The position numbers were made by a program, and so were the translations under genes. From contig NZ_JACHVP010000003.1 in NCBI RefSeq assembly GCF_014190775.1, positions 434,001-498,000 on the forward strand: a stretch of 64,000 bases of DNA, in the 5' to 3' direction. The notes beneath the pieces were generated by a model that saw only the letters and a list, made by a program, of their open reading frames with translations, was not told where the DNA came from and did no database searches. Source of the DNA: Leifsonia aquatica (GTDB lineage: Bacteria; Actinomycetota; Actinomycetes; Actinomycetales; Microbacteriaceae). This document shows positions 16,161-24,708 of the stretch, piece by piece. Numbering within the stretch: position 1 is the first letter of the stretch; every line of letters starts with the position of its first letter.

Positions 16161-18155
16161 ATGACTCCTCGCACCACACGATCCCTCCACAAGAGGGTCG
16201 TCGGAATCATCGCCACCGTGGCCGCCACGGTGGCTTTGTCATTGGCGGGTACCTCCGCGGCCACCGCCGCCGACCGGGTGACCTACACCGACTCCGTCCC
16301 GTCGTGGGCCACCGCCGCGAACGACGCCGGCGCCGCACCCGCCGACACGACGGTGGAAGGTGAGATCTACCTCCCGCTGCGCGACCAGAAGGGCGCGGAA
16401 GCGCTCGCGAAGCAGGTCTCGAACCCGGCGATCGCCGGCTACCGCAAGGCGCTCGCGCCGGCCCAGTGGATCGGGCGCTTCTCGCCGACGCAGGCCGACT
16501 CCGACGCCGTGGTCAGCTTCTTGACGACCGCGGGACTCACCATCACCGCCGTGCCCGCCAGCCGTCAGTACGTGGTGTTCCGCGGGACGCCCGATCAGAT
16601 CGGGTCGATCTTCGGCACGTCCCTTCACTCGTTCAACTACGCCGGCCGCCAGCTGATCGCGCCCGCGACGGCGCCGTCCCTGCCCGCGTCGATCGGCACG
16701 AAGGTGTCGGGCGTCAGCGTCGAGCAGTCGCGGACCCTGACCCGGCCGGACTCGATCCAGCAGGGCGACCTCGGATCATCCGGTGAGCCGCAGCTCTCGC
16801 GCAAGGTCGCCGCGGCTCCGGTGGTCGACACTCCCTGCTCTCACTACTTCGGTGAGAACACGGTGACGGTCCCCGCCGCCTACAACGGCCAGACGAAGTA
16901 CAGCACCTACAACTGCGGCTACACGCCGCAGCAGCTGCGCAGTGCCTACGGGCTGAGCGACCTCAGCAAGCGTGGCGTGAACGGCACCGGTCAGACAGTC
17001 GCCATCATCGACGCATACGCCAGCCCCAGCATCGTGAAGGACGTCAACTCGTACTCCGCGCAGAACGGCGAGCCGGGTCTGACCAACTCCTCGTACCAGC
17101 AGCTGGTGCCGAAGCCCGCCGACTTCACCGACCAGGAGCTGTGCCAGTACCCCAGCGGTTGGCAGGGTGAGCAGACGCTCGACGTCGAGTCCGTGCACGC
17201 GATCGCACCGGGAGCGCGCATCCTCTACGTGGGTGGCACGAACTGCGGCGGCGGCCTGGACGTGGCGATGTCCAAGATCCTCGACAACAAGCTCGCGACC
17301 ATCGTGAGCAACAGCTACGGCAACGTCGGCGAGGCGGTTCCGGCCGACGTGATCCAGGGCGAGGTCAACCTCCAGCTGCAGGCTGCGGGTGAAGGCATCG
17401 GCCTCTACTTCTCGAGCGGTGACAACGGCGATGAGGTCGCGAACCTCGGTTACGCGTCTCCCGACTTCCCGGCCTCCTCGCCGTGGGTCACCTCGGTGGG
17501 CGGCACGAGCATGGCGATCGACAAGAACGGCAAGATCGCCTTCGAGACCGGCTGGGGCGACACCGTCGACCAGATCGTGAAGAACGCCGACGGCTCGCTG
17601 AGCTACGCGGAGCCGCTGCCGGGCAGCCGGTTCGTCGGAGGCGCGGGAGGCGGCACGAGCGCCGTGTTCGCGCAGCCGGACTACCAGCGCGGCATCGTCC
17701 CGGCTGCTCTGGCCGCGGGCAAGCGCGTCTCGCCGGACGTCTCGGCCCTGGCCGACCCGTACACCGGCTTCCTGATCGGCATCCGGCCCATCGTCGACGA
17801 CGACACGCTCGCGGTCGGCGACTACATCAACGAGACGTATGGCGGCACCTCGCTCGCCTCGCCGATCGTGGCCGCGCAGATCGCGATCGTCCAGCAGTCG
17901 ACGCACACGACGATCGGGTTCGCGAACCCGACGCTGTACGCCGTCAAGCGCGTGCTGCCGGGGAGCTTCCGCGACGTGCTGCCGCAGAACCCGACCCAGG
18001 CCGTCGCGTACACGAGCAAGACCAGCGGCAACAGCTACCTGGTGTCGTTCGATCAGGACACCACGCTGAAGACGGCCAAGGGCTACGACCCCGTGACCGG
18101 CCTCGGCGACGTGTCGTTCTCCCTGCTCAGCCTGGTGGCGCAGGGCCGGCACTAG
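16161..18155 (+). CDS. Secreted S53 family peptidase (sedolisin/kumamolisin type)
   Basis: The 664-residue pre-pro-protease has a signal peptide (1-36; KRVVGIIATVAATVALSLAGTSAATA), a pro-kumamolisin activation domain (about 45-195) and a catalytic domain. Catalytic residues fit sedolisins: Glu337 and Asp341 in GEQTLDVES, oxyanion Asp421 in SSGDNGDE, and Ser564 in GGTSLASP. A Ca-binding end (GYDPVTGLGD) closes the domain. It should be an acid-active endopeptidase released outside the cell. GTG 16143 is an alternative start; ATG 16161, with GAAGGA upstream, gives a standard signal peptide. It sits alone right after the rplKA terminator. Confidence 0.93.
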   Translation: MTPRTTRSLHKRVVGIIATVAATVALSLAGTSAATAADRVTYTDSVPSWATAANDAGAAPADTTVEGEIYLPLRDQKGAEALAKQVSNPAIAGYRKALAPAQWIGRFSPTQADSDAVVSFLTTAGLTITAVPASRQYVVFRGTPDQIGSIFGTSLHSFNYAGRQLIAPATAPSLPASIGTKVSGVSVEQSRTLTRPDSIQQGDLGSSGEPQLSRKVAAAPVVDTPCSHYFGENTVTVPAAYNGQTKYSTYNCGYTPQQLRSAYGLSDLSKRGVNGTGQTVAIIDAYASPSIVKDVNSYSAQNGEPGLTNSSYQQLVPKPADFTDQELCQYPSGWQGEQTLDVESVHAIAPGARILYVGGTNCGGGLDVAMSKILDNKLATIVSNSYGNVGEAVPADVIQGEVNLQLQAAGEGIGLYFSSGDNGDEVANLGYASPDFPASSPWVTSVGGTSMAIDKNGKIAFETGWGDTVDQIVKNADGSLSYAEPLPGSRFVGGAGGGTSAVFAQPDYQRGIVPAALAAGKRVSPDVSALADPYTGFLIGIRPIVDDDTLAVGDYINETYGGTSLASPIVAAQIAIVQQSTHTTIGFANPTLYAVKRVLPGSFRDVLPQNPTQAVAYTSKTSGNSYLVSFDQDTTLKTAKGYDPVTGLGDVSFSLLSLVAQGRH

Positions 18156-18172
18156 TCGGCGCCGGAACGACC

Positions 18173-18209
18173 GGACCGGCCGCCCCATTCCCCCGGGGGC
18201 GGCCGGTCC
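18173..18209 (+). terminator. Terminator after the S53 peptidase
   Basis: A perfect 14-bp GC-rich stem (18173-18186 with 18196-18209) and a 9-nt loop begin 18 bases after the stop. No T-run follows. It isolates the peptidase from the acetyltransferase gene. Confidence 0.8.
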
Positions 18210-18240
18210 CTCCATGCCCGCCAGCCGTTACCCTGGTGGC

Positions 18241-18780
18241 GTGACCGTCACCATCCGTCCCGCCCGCACAGGCGACGCCGCCGCGCTCGCCTCCGTCGCC
18301 GCCGTGACCTTCCCGCTCGCCTGCCCGCCGCACACCACGGAGGAGGCGAAAGCGCACTTCATCGCGACCGTGCTCTCACCGGAGCGGTTCGCGGAGTACG
18401 TCACCGACCCCTCCCGCCGCGTGCTGATCGCGGAGGACGAGACCGGGGAGGCGATCGGCTACACGATGGTCATCGTGGGGGAGCCTGCCGACGAGGACGT
18501 GCGCCGCGCCATCCGGGTGCGCCCGACCGCCGAGCTGAGCAAGTGCTACGTGCTGCCCGGCCATCACGGCGAGGGTGTCGCCGGCCGGCTGATGGTCGCG
18601 AGCGTCAGCGCGGCTGCGGACGCCGGGGCCGCAGGGATGTGGCTGGGCGTCAACGAGGAGAACGCGCGTGCCCAGCGCTTCTACGGCAAGCACGGCTTCG
18701 AGCACGTGGGGTCGAAGCGGTTCCTGGTCGGCGAGCGGTGGGAGGACGACTGGGTGATGGAGCGCAGCCCGATCTCCTGA
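18241..18780 (+). CDS. GNAT-family N-acetyltransferase
   Basis: The 179-residue protein has the GNAT fold: VTIRPARTGDAAALASVA at the start, strand 4 with ELSKCYVLPGHHGEGVAGRLM (acetyl-CoA pyrophosphate loop, here HHGEGVAGR rather than the usual QGxGxG), and the C-terminal WLGVNEENARAQRFYGKHGFEHVG. It transfers acetyl from acetyl-CoA to an amine; the acceptor is unknown. Start GTG 18241 gives the canonical opening. It converges with the oxidoreductase gene 18 bp downstream. Confidence 0.9.
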   Translation: MTVTIRPARTGDAAALASVAAVTFPLACPPHTTEEAKAHFIATVLSPERFAEYVTDPSRRVLIAEDETGEAIGYTMVIVGEPADEDVRRAIRVRPTAELSKCYVLPGHHGEGVAGRLMVASVSAAADAGAAGMWLGVNEENARAQRFYGKHGFEHVGSKRFLVGERWEDDWVMERSPIS

Positions 18781-18798
18781 CCCGGCTGTTCGGAGCTC

Positions 18799-19767
18799 CT
18801 ACCCCTCGGCGATCTTGAGCACGACCTTGCCGCGGGTGTGGCCGCTCTCGACCGCCCTGTGCGCGTCCGCGATCTGCTCGAGTGCGTAGATCTGGTCGAC
18901 GTGGACGCGGACGTTCCCCGCCTCCAGCAGGCGCGAGATCACCCCGAGGGTGCTGCCGTCCGGGGCGACCCGGTAGCGGGTGCCGCGTACGCCGGCGGCA
19001 GCGATCTCGTCCTCGAAGCCGGGCCAGCTCCCGGTCGGCGCGTTGATGATCAGGCCGCCGGGACGCAGGACGCGCAGGGAGCGCGAGCCGGTGTCGTCGT
19101 GCACGTTCCCGATCAGGTCGATCACGACATCCACCTCCTCCACCGCGTCCTCGAACCGGGTGGTGGAGTAGTCGACCACCTCGGCGGCACCCAACGATCG
19201 CAGCCACGAGGCGTGGGAGCCCGAGGCCGTCGCGATCACGTGCGCGCCAAAATAGGAGGCGAACTGCACGGCGAAGTGACCGACTCCTCCGCTGCCCGCG
19301 TGGATGAGCATCCGCTGGCCCTCGTGCGCCTTGGCGACCTCCACGACCATGCCCCAGGCGGTGAGCGCGGCGAGCGGGGCGGCGGCGGCCTCGATGTGGG
19401 AGAGAGTGGAGGGTTTGCGCACGACGCTGAGGCTCGGCACCGAGATGTACTCGGCGTAGCTTCCCCCGAACCGCGGCACCATCACCATCCCGAAGACCTC
19501 GTCGCCGGGACGGAGGGGATGGGCGCTGTACGGCGACTCGACGACCACGCCGCTGAAGTCGTGGCCGAGCACGGCGGGAAAGGAGTGGATGGCGTCGAAC
19601 ACCCCGCGCCCGGCGCGCGTCTTCGCGTCGAGGGGGTTCACGCCGGCGGCGACGACCTTCACCAGGAACTCCGCGTTGACGCGGTCGGGGGAGACCGTGT
19701 CGCCGATCCGCAGGGACTCCGGCCCACCCGCCGCATCCAGGAGTGCGGCCCGCATGGTCTTCGGCAT
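18799..19767 (-). CDS. Zinc-independent NADP-dependent oxidoreductase (quinone oxidoreductase-like MDR)
   Basis: The 322-residue medium-chain dehydrogenase/reductase has a GroES-like N-terminus (VVAAGVNPLDAKTRAGRG, PAVLGHDFSGVV) and a Rossmann domain with HAGSGGVGHFAVQFASYFGAHVIATASG. The structural-zinc Cys cluster of alcohol dehydrogenases is missing, so it belongs to the quinone-oxidoreductase/enoyl-reductase branch. It likely reduces quinones or activated alkenes with NADPH. It stands alone in reverse orientation. Confidence 0.88.
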   Translation of the reverse strand: MPKTMRAALLDAAGGPESLRIGDTVSPDRVNAEFLVKVVAAGVNPLDAKTRAGRGVFDAIHSFPAVLGHDFSGVVVESPYSAHPLRPGDEVFGMVMVPRFGGSYAEYISVPSLSVVRKPSTLSHIEAAAAPLAALTAWGMVVEVAKAHEGQRMLIHAGSGGVGHFAVQFASYFGAHVIATASGSHASWLRSLGAAEVVDYSTTRFEDAVEEVDVVIDLIGNVHDDTGSRSLRVLRPGGLIINAPTGSWPGFEDEIAAAGVRGTRYRVAPDGSTLGVISRLLEAGNVRVHVDQIYALEQIADAHRAVESGHTRGKVVLKIAEG

Positions 19768-19949
19768 TCGTCGTCCCCTCGTCGGTCGCCCTCCACTGGC
19801 GCGATCAGGCTGAACCCAGTCAATCCCGGGATTGCGTCACCGGTGTTACGCCGGGGTCACCGCATGTGAACACTCTGTTTCGGATACCCCCAGGACGTTT
19901 CCAGGAGGGGTCGCGTTAGGATGCTTCGACCCGGACCCGAGGAGCCAGC

Positions 19950-20678
19950 GTGCAGCGATTCCTGCGCATCGTGCGCCAGCCCTTCGCGGTGCCTCCGCTC
20001 GCCCGCGGGTGGGAGCGCGCCGTGCCCATCCTGCTCGCCATCGGCACCGTCGCGGTGCTCGGCGGGCTCACGATCATCTGGGCCGCCCGGCTCACGGTCG
20101 ACCGTCCCGTGTACGTGAGCGAGCTGGGCGCGGAGGGCGCCCCGACGGCGGGGATGTTCCGGGTCGCGCTGCTGCTCGTCGCCGCGGGCGGCTTCTCGAT
20201 CGCCCTCGCGAGCGGGCACGTGCGCTCCCGCATCCGGCCGCTCGACCGCTGGGCGCCGGCCCTCAGCCTCGGCTTCGCGGCACTCTGCTTCGTGGTTGCC
20301 TCGCAGGTGACGTGCACGGCGAACTGCCCGGTGCCGATCGCCGATCCGCGCTCGACGGCGCAGGACCTGACCCACACCGTCTCCGCCGTGCTCGGCTTCG
20401 TCGCCGCCTGCTACGCGATGCTGCAGGTGGCGTTCGCCGCGCGGTTGCCGCGGGTCGCGCGATTCTCCCTCGCCAGCTGCGTCGCCGTCGCCGTCATCAC
20501 GATCGTCGGGGGGATGCTCGCGATCGTGCACGTCGCCACGGACGTGGGCGCCTGGCTGGAATTGATCGGCACCACGGTGGCGATCGCGTGGATCGCCGTG
20601 TTCGCGCTCGCGCTCAGTAGAGGGTCGCGACCGGCGCGGGAACAGGGGCAGGCGCAGGTGCGGGTGCGGGTGCGCTGA
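19950..20678 (+). CDS. DUF998-like six-TM membrane protein
   Basis: The 242-residue protein has about six membrane segments and the layout of DUF998 family proteins, with a YVSELGAEGAPTAGMFR block after the first span. It contains a Cys pair in VTCTANCP. No function is known for the family. Start GTG 19950 follows a GAGGAG site. The last 65 bp are also coding on the opposite strand for the YqaJ protein, through a low-complexity GTGCGG repeat. The 180-bp gap upstream (19768-19949) shows no clear regulatory motif. Confidence 0.8.
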   Translation: MQRFLRIVRQPFAVPPLARGWERAVPILLAIGTVAVLGGLTIIWAARLTVDRPVYVSELGAEGAPTAGMFRVALLLVAAGGFSIALASGHVRSRIRPLDRWAPALSLGFAALCFVVASQVTCTANCPVPIADPRSTAQDLTHTVSAVLGFVAACYAMLQVAFAARLPRVARFSLASCVAVAVITIVGGMLAIVHVATDVGAWLELIGTTVAIAWIAVFALALSRGSRPAREQGQAQVRVRVR

Positions 20679-21381
20679 CCGGCACCGCCGTCGCCTGACG
20701 GAGCAGCTCGATCAGGTCGCCCGCGAGCCCGACGAGTTTCGCGATCTCGGCGTCGTCCCGGTCGACCCAGCGGCACTCGGGCTCGTCGTGCAGCGGCACG
20801 AAGCCGTCGTGCTGCTCCCAGACGAACAGGGTGCGCTCGGCGCCGAGCACGTACTGCTGCCACCAGATCTGGCGCAGATAACTGCGCGGGATGCTGCGGA
20901 ACGGCTTGTTGGTGGTCTTGATCTCGCAGAGCTCGATCCGCTCGTCGGAGCGCACGGCGAGTCCGTCGGGCGTCGCAAGATGACGGCGATCCCGCTCGGC
21001 GTGGAAGAGGGCGTCCGAGGGCTGGATGCCGTGGGTCGCCGCAACCCAGGCTGCGATCTCCGGCTCCCGCACCCGACCGTGCTGCGTGTACGAGTTGCCC
21101 GAGAATCCGGTGCCGTGCAATTTGTCGTAGACGGCCGCGCGCAGGGAGCGCGGCGTCGAGAGCTTGGCGACGTCGGTCGCGGTGATGCCGCGGCTCCGCG
21201 CGCGAAGCCAGCCGACGCGGTCGCTGGAGCGCGCCACGACGCGGGCGAGGTGGCCGGTCTGGTCCGGCACCGCCGGGATCACCGGGACGGGAGCGGGCGC
21301 GGCGGCCCTCACCGGACCGAGGTCCGCCAGCACGCCCGGCCGGTAGAGGTCGGCGGAACGGGTCTGGGCGGGGTCGAGCAC
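20614..21381 (-). CDS. Stand-alone YqaJ-type viral recombinase/exonuclease domain protein
   Basis: The 255-residue protein matches YqaJ/lambda-exonuclease-like nucleases: GITATDVAKL, a Glu in QHGRVREPEIAAW, ATPDGLAVRSDERIELCEIKTTNK with the PD-(D/E)xK catalytic Asp, Glu and Lys, and LRQIWWQQYVLG. These enzymes degrade one strand of duplex DNA during recombination and usually come from phages. Here there is no recombinase, SSB or phage gene nearby. The C-terminus is an Ala-Pro repeat ending VATLY. The start is GTG. It overlaps the convergent DUF998-like gene by 65 bp. Confidence 0.85.
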   Translation of the reverse strand: MLDPAQTRSADLYRPGVLADLGPVRAAAPAPVPVIPAVPDQTGHLARVVARSSDRVGWLRARSRGITATDVAKLSTPRSLRAAVYDKLHGTGFSGNSYTQHGRVREPEIAAWVAATHGIQPSDALFHAERDRRHLATPDGLAVRSDERIELCEIKTTNKPFRSIPRSYLRQIWWQQYVLGAERTLFVWEQHDGFVPLHDEPECRWVDRDDAEIAKLVGLAGDLIELLRQATAVPVSAPAPAPAPAPVPAPVATLY

Positions 21382-21416
21382 CCCTCCATTGTGCCTCGCT
21401 CCGGCGACGCTCGCTG

Positions 21417-22460
21417 TCAGCCCACGCCCGCTGCGCCGAGCTGGCGACGGGCTTCGTCGATCGTGGCGAGCGTCGAGACGGCCTCGTCCAGGGAGTGGAG
21501 CGGCGACTCGGTGCGGCCCTCGGCCACATAGCGGGCGAGCGCGGCACCCTCGTACGACATCCCCTGCCGGTGCGGGCGCCCGTACGGGTCGCGCCAGTGC
21601 GCGGCGAGGGAGCCGTCGGCGCGGTGCACGCGCAGGCCGCTCGGCCCCCAGAACGGCGAATCCGTCTCGATGCGTCCGGACGACCCGCTGATCGTGGCGA
21701 GCGACGGCGTGCCGGCCCGCAGCCCGGTGCTGAGCAGCGCCTGCGCTCCCGAGACCGTGCTGAGCACGAGGGCGGCCTGCTCATCCACGCCGGTGGGGGC
21801 GAGGGATCCGCTGGCGATGATGCCCGCCGGCGAGCCGAGAGCGAAGGACGCCCACGAGACGACGTACACGCCGAGGTCGAGGAGGGCACCGCCGGCCAAT
21901 GCCGGGTTCCAGAGCCGGCTCGCCGGGTCGTAGGCGGCGTTCCCGCCGAAGTCGGCCGTGACGACCCGCACCTCCCCGAGGGCGCCGTCGTCGAGCAACT
22001 GGCGGGCGATGTCGGTCTGCGGCAGGTAGCGCGTCCACATCGCCTCCATCGCGAACACCCCCGCCTCCCGCGCCGCGGTGACGATGCGGCGCGCCTGGTC
22101 GGCGGTCGCGGCCATCGGCTTCTCGATCAGGACGTGCTTGCCCGCCGCGATGGCGAGCAGCGCGTGCTCGAGGTGCTCGCTGTGCGGTGTCGCAACGTAG
22201 ACGACGTCGACACCGGGATCGCCGACCAGCGCCTCGTAGGAGCCGTGCGCTCGCTCGACACCGTGCTCGGCGGCGAACGCGGAGGCGCGCTCGGCGGAGC
22301 GCGACCCGCAGGCGACGACCCGCTGCGCCGTGTGGGCGTGGAGCGCCTTCGTGAAGTCGGCGGCGATCACGCCCGGCCCCAGGACGCCCCAGCGCAGCGG
22401 CGGCGCGTCGGCGGGATCGGGATGCCGTGGTGCGGGGAGGGAGGAGAGCACGTCCGTCAT
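21417..22460 (-). CDS. Gfo/Idh/MocA family oxidoreductase
   Basis: The 347-residue enzyme has an N-terminal Rossmann fold (GVLGPGVIAADFTKAL), the family EKP motif (HVLIEKPMAATADQA), and a C-terminal alpha/beta domain beginning near LGEVRVVTADFGG, with the catalytic-face DLGVYVVSW. It resembles trans-1,2-dihydrobenzenediol/dimeric-dehydrogenase-like members acting on sugars. ATG 22460 gives the right N-terminus; a longer frame upstream runs through repeat DNA. It is the last gene of the minus-strand sugar region and is separated from ThuA by repeats. Confidence 0.88.
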   Translation of the reverse strand: MTDVLSSLPAPRHPDPADAPPLRWGVLGPGVIAADFTKALHAHTAQRVVACGSRSAERASAFAAEHGVERAHGSYEALVGDPGVDVVYVATPHSEHLEHALLAIAAGKHVLIEKPMAATADQARRIVTAAREAGVFAMEAMWTRYLPQTDIARQLLDDGALGEVRVVTADFGGNAAYDPASRLWNPALAGGALLDLGVYVVSWASFALGSPAGIIASGSLAPTGVDEQAALVLSTVSGAQALLSTGLRAGTPSLATISGSSGRIETDSPFWGPSGLRVHRADGSLAAHWRDPYGRPHRQGMSYEGAALARYVAEGRTESPLHSLDEAVSTLATIDEARRQLGAAGVG

Positions 22461-22492
22461 GTGTCCAGTCTGCCCTTCCTCCCCGCCGCGCG

Positions 22493-22680
22493 GTGAAGGG
22501 AGGAGATTCGGCGTCCTCGCGCGCCGACCTCCTCCCTTGCCTGCCATTTCCGGGTCGATCCCGAAAATCTCCTCCCTTTCCGGCCATGCGGCGAAGGGAG
22601 GAGATTCAGGAACGCGCGTCGGCGGGCCGCAGGCAACGGAGGAAATCAGCGCCACGATGGGCAGTGAGCTCCTCCGTTGG
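22493..22680. repeat. Intergenic GGAGGAG inverted-repeat element
   Basis: The gap between the oxidoreductase and ThuA genes holds two direct copies of GAAGGGAGGAGATTC (22495-22509, 22593-22607) and two opposed copies (CCTCCTCCCTT at 22528-22538; AATCTCCTCCCTTTC at 22566-22580). It also holds a hairpin CAACGGAGGA/TCCTCCGTTG (22634-22643 with 22670-22679). A related element lies at 55316-55402. It could be a transcriptional terminator cluster or a REP-like element. Confidence 0.6.
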
Positions 22681-22724
22681 CGACGGGCGCAGGAGGATCG
22701 CCCCTCCGGAACGCGGCCCTCCGC

Positions 22725-23456
22725 CTAGATGGGTTGCGGGTTCGAGACGGCGGGGGCGACACGGGCGCCGGCCACGGGGGCCGCCCATTGCACGCCGTTG
22801 GCGAGCACTCGACGCACCTGCGGGTGGAAGTAGACCGGGTACTCCTGGTCGCCGGGGGAGAAGTAGAAGATCTTCCCGCGACCGCGGGTGAACGTCACGC
22901 CCGAACGGAACACCTCCCCGCCGGTGAACGAGCTGATGAAGACCAGGTCGTCGGGCGTCGGGATGTCGAAGAACTCCCCGTACATCTCCTGCGCCTCGAT
23001 CACGATCGGCTGCTCGACCCCGGCGGCGATGGGATGCGTCGGGTTCACGTTCCAGACCAGCTCCCGCTCGCCGCCCTCGGGGTTGCGCCAGCGCAGGGAG
23101 CAGGTGGTGCCGAGCATCCGGATGAAGATCTTCGAGAAGTGGCCGGAGTGGAGGACGATGAGGCCCATCCCGCCGAGCACGTGCTCGCGCACCCGCTCCA
23201 CGACCTCGTCGGCGACCTGGTCGTGGGCGATGTGGCCCCACCAGAGCAGCACGTCGGTCTCGGCGAGCACGGCCTCGCTCAGGCCGTGCTCGGGGTCGGC
23301 GAGGGTCGCCGTGCGCACGGCGACCTCCTCGCCGAGCAGGTCGCGGAGGCCCTCGGCGATCGCGCCGTGGATGCCCTCCGGGTAGATCGCGGCGATCGCG
23401 GGCTGGGTCGTCTCGTGGACGCCCTCGTTCCAGACGGTGACGCGCAGTGCGGCCAT
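22725..23456 (-). CDS. ThuA-domain protein (trehalose-utilisation / 3-keto-glycoside type)
   Basis: The 243-residue protein has the ThuA glutamine-amidotransferase-like fold: [38 protein letters not shown], ending in [19 protein letters not shown]. It lacks the catalytic Cys of true amidotransferases, as is normal for ThuA. In rhizobia ThuA works with the Gfo/Idh/MocA enzyme ThuB on 3-keto-trehalose and related disaccharides. Here it starts 3 bp after such an oxidoreductase, the same pairing. Hydrolysis of a 3-keto-glycoside is an inference. Confidence 0.88.
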   Translation of the reverse strand: MAALRVTVWNEGVHETTQPAIAAIYPEGIHGAIAEGLRDLLGEEVAVRTATLADPEHGLSEAVLAETDVLLWWGHIAHDQVADEVVERVREHVLGGMGLIVLHSGHFSKIFIRMLGTTCSLRWRNPEGGERELVWNVNPTHPIAAGVEQPIVIEAQEMYGEFFDIPTPDDLVFISSFTGGEVFRSGVTFTRGRGKIFYFSPGDQEYPVYFHPQVRRVLANGVQWAAPVAGARVAPAVSNPQPI

Positions 23457-23459
23457 GGT

Positions 23460-24629
23460 TCAGGCTCCCTTCGTGGCGACGCTGGTGTCGTCGGTGCTGG
23501 TGTCGTCGGCGCCGACGGTGGCCGGCTGCAGCCGCACCTCGGCTCCGCGTTCGGCGGACGCGTAGGCGGCGTCGATCACCCGCGCGCGGTCCAGGGCGAG
23601 GGAGCCGTCCCACTGCGCCCAGTTCGCCTCGTCGGCGACGTGCTCGAGGAACGTCTCCACGACGGCGAGGTGGCCGCGGCCTGCGTCGGCGGCGACGCGG
23701 ACGTCCGCCGTCTCCTCGCCGTCGCCGGTGAAGATGGTCAGCTCGCCGGCGGGGGCGTAGTCGACGACCCGCAGATCGGCACCGCCCTCGGTGCCGTACA
23801 GCGTGATGCCGAACTCGTCGCCGGCGGGACGGTACGCGGCCCAGCTCGTCTCGATGACGATGGAGCCGCCGCCCTCCAGGCGGAGCAGCACGCTCGCGAG
23901 GTCCTCGACCTCGTAGGCGGAGCCGACCAGCTGCTTGTCCGACGTCGCGCCGCCGCGACCGCGGACGCCGAGCTCGGAGTGGGTGACGGCCGAGACGGCG
24001 ACGACCCGCGGCTCGCCGAAGAGGTGGAGCGCGTAGTCGAGCACGTGCACGCCGATGTCGATGAGGGGTCCGCCGCCGGCCATCTCGCGGTTGGTGAACC
24101 AGCTGCCGAGCGCGGGGATGCCGGCCCGGCGCAGCCAGATGGCGCGCGCGTGGTACGGGCGGCCGATCTGACCGGCGTCGATGGCCGCTTTGAGGGCCTC
24201 GATGTCGCCGCGGCGACGGTGGTTGAACGCGACCTCGAGCACGCGGCCCGAGCGATGCGCTGCGTCGACCATGGCCTGCGCCTCGGAGGCGGTACGGGCG
24301 ATCGGCTTCTCGCTGAGCACGTGGATGCCCGCGTCGAGCGCTCCGACGGTGATCGGGGCGTGCAGGAAGGTGGGCACGGCCACGCTCACGACGTCGAGGC
24401 CGCCGTCGGCGACGAGGTCCTTCCAGTCGGCGTAGCGGCGCTCGACGCCGTACTTCTCGCCGAGGGCGGCGCGAGGTTCTTCCTCCATCCCGGCGATGGC
24501 GACGAGCTCGACGCCGGGAAGGGCGGCATAGGCCTCCATGTGCTGCTGACCGGCCCAGCCCAGGCCGATCACGCCGGCGCGCAGGGGTCGACCGGCAGCG
24601 GCGCCGGAGGAGAGGGATTCGGTGGTCAC
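23460..24629 (-). CDS. Gfo/Idh/MocA family oxidoreductase (ThuB-like)
   Basis: The 389-residue enzyme has GVIGLGWAGQQHMEAYA for NAD(P) binding, the SEKPIARTASEAQAMVDAA motif with EKP lysine, and DIGVHVLDYALHLFG in the catalytic domain. It directly precedes thuA with a 3-bp gap, so the two are one unit, matching ThuB-ThuA. A 3-position sugar oxidation is likely. GTG 24629 is the start. A perfect 16-bp LacI-type palindrome lies 31 bp upstream, so this pair probably has its own promoter apart from the ROK gene. Confidence 0.9.
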   Translation of the reverse strand: MTTESLSSGAAAGRPLRAGVIGLGWAGQQHMEAYAALPGVELVAIAGMEEEPRAALGEKYGVERRYADWKDLVADGGLDVVSVAVPTFLHAPITVGALDAGIHVLSEKPIARTASEAQAMVDAAHRSGRVLEVAFNHRRRGDIEALKAAIDAGQIGRPYHARAIWLRRAGIPALGSWFTNREMAGGGPLIDIGVHVLDYALHLFGEPRVVAVSAVTHSELGVRGRGGATSDKQLVGSAYEVEDLASVLLRLEGGGSIVIETSWAAYRPAGDEFGITLYGTEGGADLRVVDYAPAGELTIFTGDGEETADVRVAADAGRGHLAVVETFLEHVADEANWAQWDGSLALDRARVIDAAYASAERGAEVRLQPATVGADDTSTDDTSVATKGA

Positions 24630-24659
24630 GAGGGTCCTTTCGAGGTGGGATTGAGCGGT

Positions 24660-24675
24660 ATCGAATCGATTCGAT
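24660..24675. promoter_or_regulatory. LacI/GalR-type operator palindrome
   Basis: ATCGAATCGATTCGAT is a perfect 16-bp palindrome with the central CG and A/T flanks of LacI-family operators. It lies between the ROK gene and the ThuB-like gene, 31 bp before the latter's start. No LacI gene is within 15 kb, so the regulator is probably encoded elsewhere. Confidence 0.6.
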
Positions 24676-24708
24676 GATCGATGCGGGTGGACGGGGTGAT
24701 GGAGGGGG

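Noticed and set aside
22460-22655. N-terminal extension of the Gfo/Idh/MocA protein through the repeat region
   Set aside because: The extension has low-complexity, non-homologous sequence; the family N-terminus begins just after ATG 22460.
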